Shown: piece after piece, positions 5,349 through 10,634 of the stretch | How positions within the stretch are numbered: the stretch's first letter is position 1 | Layout: every line of letters starts with the position of its first letter | From: an uncultured Prevotellaceae bacterium | GTDB lineage: Bacteria; Bacteroidota; Bacteroidia; Bacteroidales; Bacteroidaceae | Assembly: GCA_946403615.1 (NCBI GenBank) | Contig: CAMJAO010000050.1 | Location: forward strand, 1-10,634 | DNA length: 10,634 nucleotides | Reading direction: 5' to 3' | Position numbers and translations under genes: made by a program | Notes under the pieces: model-generated | What the model was told of the DNA's origin: nothing | Seen by the model: the letters and a program-made list of their open reading frames with translations, nothing else | Database searches by the model: none

Positions 5349-6725
5349 TTCTGCTTTTCCCTCGATGATTTCTGCCATTTGGGGCACATAGTTGTCGAGG
5401 TCACCTGCTCCGAGCACGATGAGCACGTCGAAATCGCGCTCGCTGACCATTTTCAGCACATCCTCTTTGTGGATGAGTTGCTTCTTCACGCCCGGACGGA
5501 GCGCATCGTATATCAGTTGTGATGTCACACCGGGTATGGGCTCCTCACGTGCGGGGTAGATGTCGCAGAGGATGACCTCGTCGAGAAGGCTCAGACTGTC
5601 GGCGAAATCCTTGTAGAAATCGCGTGTGCGGGTGTAGAGGTGCGGCTGGAAGAGCGCGGTGATTTTGCGGTTGCGATAGAGTTCGCGTATGCTTTTGGCG
5701 CTCTGGTAAATCTCCTGCGGATGATGGGCGTAATCGCTCAGCAGCACATGGCGGTCGTTTTTGATTTTGAAGTCGAAACGGCGGTCCACTCCCTCGAAAG
5801 AAGCCATGCCTTGTCTCAACTCTTCACCGGTGCAACCGGCCATTTGTGCCATGGCCATGGCGGCGATGCCGTTATCGATGTTGACAGGTACGGGCTGTCC
5901 GAGGTTCACATGGTCAACGCGTCCGAAGGGCGATACGAAATCGAAGGTGATCTCACCGTTGTCGATTATGATGTTTTCGGCATGGAAATCGCCTGCGTCG
6001 CGTCCGTAGGTGTAGATGCGCACGCCTTCCTGCACGTCGGGGGTCATCTCCAGTCCGGTGTGCCAAATCAGCGCTCCACCCGGCTGAATGAGGGTGGTAT
6101 AGTGGCGAAAACTCTCCAGATAGGCCTCTTTGGTGCCATAAATGTCGAGATGGTCGGGGTCGGTGGCGGTGATGACCGTAATCCACGGACGCAGCCAATG
6201 GAAGGAGCGGTCAAACTCATCGGCCTCGATGACCACATATTCGCTGTCGGCAAGGATGTAGTTGGTGCCGTAGTTCTTGGTGATGCCTCCGAGAAAAGCG
6301 TTGCAGTCGGCTTTGCTCTGGTGCATGATATGCGCGCACATCGACGACGTGGTGGTCTTGCCGTGTGTGCCAGCCACACAGAGTGCCTTGTAGGCTTTGG
6401 TGAGGGTGCCGAGCACCTGCGCGCGTTTCTGTATGTCGAAGCCGTTTGAGCGGAAATACACCATCTCGAGATGGCTCTCGGGTATGGCAGGCGTATATAC
6501 CACGAGGGTGGTTTTTGGGTCACGGCAGCAGTCGGGTATCAGGTCGGGATTCTCCTCGTAATGGATGTCTGCCCCCTCATCGTTGAGTTGGCGTGTCAGG
6601 GGCGTGGGCGTCTTGTCATATCCCGCCACGGCTACCCCCTGATGGAGGAAATAGCGTGCGATGGCGCTCATGCCGATGCCGCCAGCGCCTACGAAATAAA
6701 CCGATTTGATATCTTTTGCTTCCAT
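5343..6725 (-). CDS. murC: UDP-N-acetylmuramate--L-alanine ligase MurC
   Basis: A 460-residue cytoplasmic Mur ligase that uses ATP to add L-alanine to UDP-MurNAc, the first amino acid of the stem peptide. The N-terminal UDP-binding domain has FVGAGGIGMSAIAR (11-24). The central ATPase domain has the P-loop GTHGKTTT (119-126), EADEFDRSF (167-175) and TDPDHLDIYG (188-197). The C-terminal domain carries DYAHHPQEI (331-339), FQPHLYTRTRDF (359-370) and PAREEPIPGVT (391-401). The HH-P motif and the double G-x-G-G-I-G-M-S start separate MurC from MurD, MurE and MurF. Length and all three domains are complete. It starts 13 bp after murG and ends with TAG. Confidence 0.97.
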   Translation of the reverse strand: MEAKDIKSVYFVGAGGIGMSAIARYFLHQGVAVAGYDKTPTPLTRQLNDEGADIHYEENPDLIPDCCRDPKTTLVVYTPAIPESHLEMVYFRSNGFDIQKRAQVLGTLTKAYKALCVAGTHGKTTTSSMCAHIMHQSKADCNAFLGGITKNYGTNYILADSEYVVIEADEFDRSFHWLRPWITVITATDPDHLDIYGTKEAYLESFRHYTTLIQPGGALIWHTGLEMTPDVQEGVRIYTYGRDAGDFHAENIIIDNGEITFDFVSPFGRVDHVNLGQPVPVNIDNGIAAMAMAQMAGCTGEELRQGMASFEGVDRRFDFKIKNDRHVLLSDYAHHPQEIYQSAKSIRELYRNRKITALFQPHLYTRTRDFYKDFADSLSLLDEVILCDIYPAREEPIPGVTSQLIYDALRPGVKKQLIHKEDVLKMVSERDFDVLIVLGAGDLDNYVPQMAEIIEGKAEQ

Positions 6726-6738
6726 TTGTCTGTTTGGA

Positions 6739-7854
6739 TTACGCTTTGCCCTCTGCCAGTTTGATGACCTCGTCGGCGATGATGCTTGCAGAGTCGGGCA
6801 GCGCCAATTTTTTGATGTTTGTGCTCAGCGCCTCGAGTTTCTGGTTGTCATTGACTGTGTCGATAGCGAGTTTGAGCAATGTGTCGGGCGCCTCGGCGTC
6901 TTTCACGTAGAGCGCGGCGTCTTTGTTGACCAACGCCATGGCGTTTTTCGTCTGATGGTCCTCGGCCACGTTGGGTGAGGGAACGAGGATGACGGGTTTG
7001 CCGATGAGGCAGAACTCAGAGATGCTGCCCGCGCCTGCACGGCTGATGACGAGGTCGGCTGCACGATAGGCGGCACCCATGTCGCTGATGAAGTCTGTTA
7101 CCTTGAGCATGGGTAAATCCTCGTGGTTCTTCATCTCCTCCTGTATGGAGGCGTAATAATAATTGCCGGTCTGCCAGATAAACTGCACGCCCGACTCCTT
7201 GACCATGTCAAGGTGGCGCATGATGCTCTCGTTGATGGTGCGTGCTCCGAGGCTGCCTCCCACGAGCAGGATGGTTTTCTTCGCGGGGTCGAGTCCGAAT
7301 TGCTTGACTGCTTCGTCGTGCGAGATGGTGGTCTCGAGCAATGACTGTCTGACGGGGTTTCCCGTCATCATGATTTTCTCAGCGGGGAAGAATCGCTCCA
7401 TGCCCTCGTATGCCACACAGATCTTCTGTGCTTTCTTGGCCAGCAGTTTGTTGGTCACTCCGGCGTAGGAGTTTTGCTCCTGAATGAGGCACGGGATGCC
7501 CATGGCGGCGCATTTGTTGAGGGTAGGGCCAGATGCGTAACCTCCGACGCCTACGGCAGCCATCGGCTGAAACTTGCGTATGATTTTCTTAGCCATGCGC
7601 TGGCTTTTCCATATCTTGTAGAGCACCGCGAAATTTTTCAGTAGGTTTTTCCTGTCGAATCCGCAGATGGGCAGCCCCTCGATTTTATATCCTGCTGCCG
7701 GCACACGCTGCATCTCCATACGTCCGAGAGCCCCGACAAAGAGGATGTCTGTGTCGGGTCTTTTCTCCATAATCGCATTGGCGATAGACACGGCCGGAAA
7801 GATGTGTCCGCCTGTTCCGCCGCCGCTGATGATGATTTTTAATGCCTTGCTCAT
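6739..7854 (-). CDS. murG: Lipid II synthase MurG (UDP-GlcNAc:lipid I GlcNAc transferase)
   Basis: A 371-residue GT28-family glycosyltransferase acting on the inner face of the cytoplasmic membrane. It transfers GlcNAc from UDP-GlcNAc to lipid I to make lipid II. Family motifs appear in order: the glycine-rich loop GGGTGGHIFP (11-20), VGVGGYASGP (101-110), QEQNSYAGVTNK (125-136), TGNPVR (164-169), GGSLGA (199-204), SRAGAGSISE (271-280) and PSPNVAEDHQTKNA (292-305). The last two line the UDP-GlcNAc pocket. Arg/Lys-rich helices around 68-95 fit membrane association. It follows ftsW after the longest spacer in the cluster (62 bp), which may hold a promoter of its own. Confidence 0.97.
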   Translation of the reverse strand: MSKALKIIISGGGTGGHIFPAVSIANAIMEKRPDTDILFVGALGRMEMQRVPAAGYKIEGLPICGFDRKNLLKNFAVLYKIWKSQRMAKKIIRKFQPMAAVGVGGYASGPTLNKCAAMGIPCLIQEQNSYAGVTNKLLAKKAQKICVAYEGMERFFPAEKIMMTGNPVRQSLLETTISHDEAVKQFGLDPAKKTILLVGGSLGARTINESIMRHLDMVKESGVQFIWQTGNYYYASIQEEMKNHEDLPMLKVTDFISDMGAAYRAADLVISRAGAGSISEFCLIGKPVILVPSPNVAEDHQTKNAMALVNKDAALYVKDAEAPDTLLKLAIDTVNDNQKLEALSTNIKKLALPDSASIIADEVIKLAEGKA

Positions 7855-7865
7855 ACTTTAGTCTG

Positions 7866-7905
7866 CAAAATTACTGCTTTTTTTTGTGTTTAAGATATTT
7901 TTTTT
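7866..7905 (-). promoter_or_regulatory. Possible internal promoter upstream of murG
   Basis: On the minus strand TAATTTTG (plus 7866-7873) matches the Bacteroidota -7 consensus TAnnTTTG and ends 11 bases before the murG ATG. Two 8-base A-tracts (plus 7878-7885 and 7898-7905) lie upstream, 20 bp apart, a spacing that favours curved DNA. There is no TTTG at the expected -33 distance, and the transcript would be almost leaderless. If active, it would transcribe murG to yqeY independently of murD and ftsW. Confidence 0.38.
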
Positions 7906-7916
7906 GCAAATAAATG

Positions 7917-9212
7917 TCAATTCGTTTCAACCGTTTCATATGCGGCTTTTTTCTTGCCGTTTTCTTCGATGTCTGTACGCTGTTTTGCAGAGCGGCTCAC
8001 ACTGAGTATCGCACCGATGTAGATGCAGCAGAAAACAGTGGATGAACCGCCTTTGCTGACCAGTGGCAAGGGCTGTCCTGTGACGGGTGCGAGACCCACA
8101 GCCACCGCCATGTTGAAGAGCGCCTGTGTGACCATGAGCAGTGCCAGACCCATGACTAGATAGGCTGGGAATTTATTGGCGCACCTGGCTGCGATACGTC
8201 CGCTCTGGAAGAGCAGGATGATGTAGAGCAAGGCTACGATGGCCGCACCCCAGATGCCCATCTCCTCGATGATGATGGCATAGATGAAGTCGGAGAACGC
8301 CTGAGGCAGGAAATCGCGCGCCTCGGAGTTGCCGGGCATCTTACCCACGATGTGCGACGAGGCGATGGCGATGTTGGCATATCCCACCTGTTGATTGTCG
8401 GCCAGATCATATTCCTCGGGCGGCACTTCTTTGCTGTTGAGGAAGTCTTTGATACGCCCTTTCCAAGTGTCGGCTCGGTGCAAGAAACCGCCCCTTTTTT
8501 TCTTTACTTCGCCACCGTTGTCCTTTCCGGCCACGCTCACCGTCTTTTCTGTCAGTTGCTGCTTGGTGTTGACCTCCTCCTCATCGCCGACGAGCATCAC
8601 AAGGGCGAAAATGGACACCACGCCAATCATGAGGACGCCGAGCAATTTGCCTATCTGACGAATAGGCACATGACCGATGAACATCATCATCAGAATGACG
8701 GCGCCGAGCAAGATGGCCGTTGACAAGTTCTCGCCTGCGATAAGCACCAGGAAAGGCACACAGAGGTAAAGGATGTATTTCATCGTTTTGCTGTCGGCCC
8801 CGTTCTCGGTCTGCATGGCACTGAGCACCTGCGCCGTGGCGAGCACAAGGGTGCCTTTCGCCAATTCCGATGGTTGGAACTGGAACCCTGCAAATCCTAT
8901 CCATCTGCTGGCGTCGTTCTCGGCCTTACCCCACAGCAAGACATAAATCAGGGTGATAAACGATATAAATAGCAAGAATACAGTGGCTATCTTGAAATAC
9001 CGGCAGTCGATATTGAGAATCAATACCGCCATGACGATGCCGCAGATGATGGTGGCTGCATGTTTGATGATGGGCGACAGGTAGTTGCCGCCTTTGTAAG
9101 TCAGCATGCTCGAGGCGCTGAACACCTCGATGATACTGATAGTACATAGCAGAAACAAAACCATCCAGATGATTTTGTTTCCTTTGAAGATGTTGACTCC
9201 TTTAATCTCCAC
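7917..9212 (-). CDS. ftsW: Septal peptidoglycan polymerase FtsW (SEDS family)
   Basis: A 431-residue multi-pass protein with about ten membrane helices. FtsW is the SEDS glycosyltransferase that polymerises lipid II at the septum with its partner class B PBP (FtsI). Marks include RWIGFAGFQFQPSELAK (103-119), ENLSTAILLG (161-170, where other SEDS proteins have PDLGT), LPQAFSDFIYAIIIEEMG (302-319) and PVTGQPLPLVSKGGSST (376-392). Asp308 sits where SEDS enzymes have the essential Asp of the large outer loop. That loop has an extra hydrophilic stretch at about 210-265. FtsW rather than RodA is chosen because of the murD and murG neighbours. The start is GTG, supported by GGGAGGG 5 bases upstream. 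It lies 48 bp after murD. Confidence 0.94.
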   Translation of the reverse strand: MEIKGVNIFKGNKIIWMVLFLLCTISIIEVFSASSMLTYKGGNYLSPIIKHAATIICGIVMAVLILNIDCRYFKIATVFLLFISFITLIYVLLWGKAENDASRWIGFAGFQFQPSELAKGTLVLATAQVLSAMQTENGADSKTMKYILYLCVPFLVLIAGENLSTAILLGAVILMMMFIGHVPIRQIGKLLGVLMIGVVSIFALVMLVGDEEEVNTKQQLTEKTVSVAGKDNGGEVKKKRGGFLHRADTWKGRIKDFLNSKEVPPEEYDLADNQQVGYANIAIASSHIVGKMPGNSEARDFLPQAFSDFIYAIIIEEMGIWGAAIVALLYIILLFQSGRIAARCANKFPAYLVMGLALLMVTQALFNMAVAVGLAPVTGQPLPLVSKGGSSTVFCCIYIGAILSVSRSAKQRTDIEENGKKKAAYETVETN

Positions 9213-9217
9213 GTTGT

Positions 9218-9224
9218 CCCTCCC
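9218..9224 (-). promoter_or_regulatory. Strong ribosome binding site for ftsW
   Basis: GGGAGGG on the minus strand lies 5 bases before the GTG at 9212-9210. It fixes the GTG as the start; the next in-frame ATG (residue 17) is inside the first membrane helix. The other genes in this window show no comparable Shine-Dalgarno sequence, as is usual in Bacteroidota. Confidence 0.6.
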
Positions 9225-9260
9225 AGTCGTTTTAAGAGTGTAGAATGATGATATTATGTC

Positions 9261-10592
9261 TTATAGGTTTCTGACGAGTGTCTTGAATTGTTCGCCCCGG
9301 TCTTCCATGTTCTTGAACAGGTCGAAACTGGCGCAGCAGGGGCTGAGCAGCACGGTGTCGCCCGGTTCGGCCAGTTCGTAGCAGGCAGCCACGCAGTCGG
9401 CCATGCTGTGCGTGTCGCGCACGGTGATGCCCAGGTGGTCGAAGGACGCGTGCAACTTCGCGTTGTCTGCTCCCAGATAGACCAGCGCCTTGCATTTCTT
9501 GCGCACCAGGTCCTCGATGGCTGTATAGTCATTGCCTTTGTCCTTTCCGCCTACGATGAGAATGGTGGGCGTGTTCATGCTCTCGAGTGCATACCAGCAG
9601 GCATCTACGTTGGTGGCTTTCGAGTCGTTGATGTAGTTGACACCTCTCACCGTGGCCACCTTCTCCAACCGGTGCTCCACGCCGGGGAAATCGCTCAGGC
9701 TCTTGCGGATAAAGTCTTTCTTGATGCCTGCGATGTTAGCGGCGATGCCCGCTGCCAGCGAGTTGTAGATGTTGTGTACGCCTGTGAGACTCAAATCCTC
9801 CTGCTCCATGTTGAACGGGGTGGGGGTCTCTATCTTGTACTGTCCCTCTTCGATGTATCCGATGCTCCCGTTCTCTTTCAGCCGTGAGAAGGGGTATTGC
9901 ACCGATTTGATGTCGTATTTCTCCAACTCGCGCTTGATGATGGGGTCGTCGTTCCAGTAGATGAAACTGTCGTTCTCGGTCTGGTTTTGTATGATGCGCA
10001 TCTTCGAATCGACGTAGTTCTGCATGCAGTTGTCGTAACGGTCGAGGTGGTCGGGTGTGATATTGAGCAGAATGGCGATGTCGGCCTTGAAATCATACAT
10101 ATTGTCGAGTTGGAACGAACTCAACTCGATGATGTAATAATCGTGTGGGTCTTCCGCCACTTGCAGTGCCAGGCTCCTGCCGATGTTTCCCGCCAGTCCG
10201 GCGTCATATCCGGCAGCCTTGAAGATGTGGTAGATGAGCGACGTGGTGGTCGTCTTTCCATTGCTTCCGGTGATGCAGATCATCTTCGAATGGGTGTATC
10301 TGCCTGCGAACTCTATCTCACTGATGATGTGTATGCCTTTTTCTACGGCTTTGCGTATGATAGGAGCGTTGTCGGGTATACCGGGACTTTTGATGATTTC
10401 GTCGGCATTGAGAATCAGTTCTTCGGTATGGTGGCCTTCTTCCCATGCGATGCCGTGGTCATCGAGTTGCTGTTGATAGCGTGGTTTGATGGCAGACATG
10501 TCTGAAACAAATACGTCGTAACCTTCTTTCTTAGCGAGTACCGCTGCTCCGGCACCGCTTTCTGCCGCTCCTAAAATGACAATTCTTTTCAT
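9261..10592 (-). CDS. murD: UDP-N-acetylmuramoyl-L-alanine--D-glutamate ligase MurD
   Basis: A 443-residue cytoplasmic Mur ligase that adds D-glutamate to UDP-MurNAc-L-Ala with ATP. The N-terminal Rossmann-like domain opens MKRIVILGAAESGAGAAVLA (1-20). The ATPase domain has the P-loop GSNGKTTTT (109-117), ELSSFQL (156-162) and NITPDHLDRY (177-186). Lys197 in YVDSKMRI aligns by position with the carbamylated lysine of E. coli MurD (K198). The C-terminal domain has FPGVEHRLE (302-310), NDSKATNVDA (322-331), GGKDKG (348-353) and LLSPCCASFDLF (415-426). ELSSFQL and the SKATN block are MurD hallmarks. The gene is complete. Its ATG at 10592 has no clear Shine-Dalgarno sequence at normal distance. 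Confidence 0.97.
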   Translation of the reverse strand: MKRIVILGAAESGAGAAVLAKKEGYDVFVSDMSAIKPRYQQQLDDHGIAWEEGHHTEELILNADEIIKSPGIPDNAPIIRKAVEKGIHIISEIEFAGRYTHSKMICITGSNGKTTTTSLIYHIFKAAGYDAGLAGNIGRSLALQVAEDPHDYYIIELSSFQLDNMYDFKADIAILLNITPDHLDRYDNCMQNYVDSKMRIIQNQTENDSFIYWNDDPIIKRELEKYDIKSVQYPFSRLKENGSIGYIEEGQYKIETPTPFNMEQEDLSLTGVHNIYNSLAAGIAANIAGIKKDFIRKSLSDFPGVEHRLEKVATVRGVNYINDSKATNVDACWYALESMNTPTILIVGGKDKGNDYTAIEDLVRKKCKALVYLGADNAKLHASFDHLGITVRDTHSMADCVAACYELAEPGDTVLLSPCCASFDLFKNMEDRGEQFKTLVRNL

Positions 10593-10616
10593 GATTCTTG
10601 TTTATTTGTTTAGGGT

Positions 10617-10631
10617 GGAGGGCCTCCCTCC
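10617..10631. repeat. GC-rich hairpin upstream of murD
   Basis: GGAGGG (10617-10622) and CCCTCC (10626-10631) form a perfect 6-bp stem with a 3-base loop, 24 bp upstream of the murD ATG. No U-tract follows in the murD direction, so it does not look like a terminator. The window ends three bases later. The 42 bases upstream of murD show no recognisable end of mraY, although one frame there does reach a TAA. Confidence 0.5.
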
Positions 10632-10634
10632 TTC

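Noticed and set aside
5640..6449. A 269-codon open frame opposite murC (with similar long ones opposite ftsZ, ftsA and murD)
   Set aside because: Each lies fully inside a well-supported essential gene. Their His/Val/Ala/Asp-rich make-up is the normal complement of that gene's codon use.
7917..9212. FtsW with ENLST in place of PDLGT and SKGGSS in place of SYGGSS, as a sign of a degenerate enzyme
   Set aside because: As far as I recall these variants are common in Bacteroidota FtsW. Asp308 and the other motifs are present, so the gene looks intact.
1056..10592. Missing murB and ddl between murC and ftsQ, as a possible deletion
   Set aside because: Bacteroidota dcw clusters normally run murC directly to ftsQ, so this is lineage-typical and not a loss event.

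Overview
This is a core chromosomal segment from a Bacteroidota bacterium, most likely Bacteroidales and near Prevotella. Three things point there. The gene order murD-ftsW-murG-murC-ftsQ-ftsA-ftsZ-yqeY is the Bacteroidota form of the division and cell wall (dcw) cluster. The promoters match the Bacteroidota consensus TTTG-N19/21-TAnnTTTG. Most starts lack a Shine-Dalgarno sequence. The genus is inferred from general protein character, not from a search.

Layout. Bases 1-17, on the minus strand, look like the 5' end of a tRNA-Glu gene that continues off the left edge, with a perfect promoter at 38-68. A second perfect promoter at 86-117 faces right and drives recO (159-884, plus strand). A repeat-rich 171-bp spacer (885-1055) contains a long AT-rich palindrome that probably terminates both recO and the converging operon. 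From 1056 to 10592 everything is on the minus strand. In transcription order this is murD (10592-9261), ftsW (9212-7917), murG (7854-6739), murC (6725-5343), ftsQ (5305-4352), ftsA (4322-2895), ftsZ (2863-1517) and yqeY (1505-1056). Gaps are 11 to 62 bp and no genes overlap. The right edge stops 42 bp upstream of murD, where mraY would be expected.

How the genes work together. MurC and MurD add L-Ala and D-Glu to the UDP-MurNAc precursor. MurG adds GlcNAc to lipid I on the inner membrane to give lipid II. FtsW polymerises lipid II at the septum. FtsZ forms the ring, FtsA tethers it to the membrane through a C-terminal amphipathic helix, and FtsQ links it to the periplasmic divisome. YqeY (GatB/YqeY family) rides at the end of the operon with no established division role. 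RecO is a recombination mediator and is separately transcribed.

I see no mobile element, CRISPR array, phage gene or unknown multi-gene system. The points worth a second look are small: divergent promoters that move the recO start, repeat-dense spacers, a possible promoter before murG, an EF-hand-like loop in FtsQ, charged tails on FtsQ, FtsA and FtsZ, and an enlarged outer loop in FtsW.
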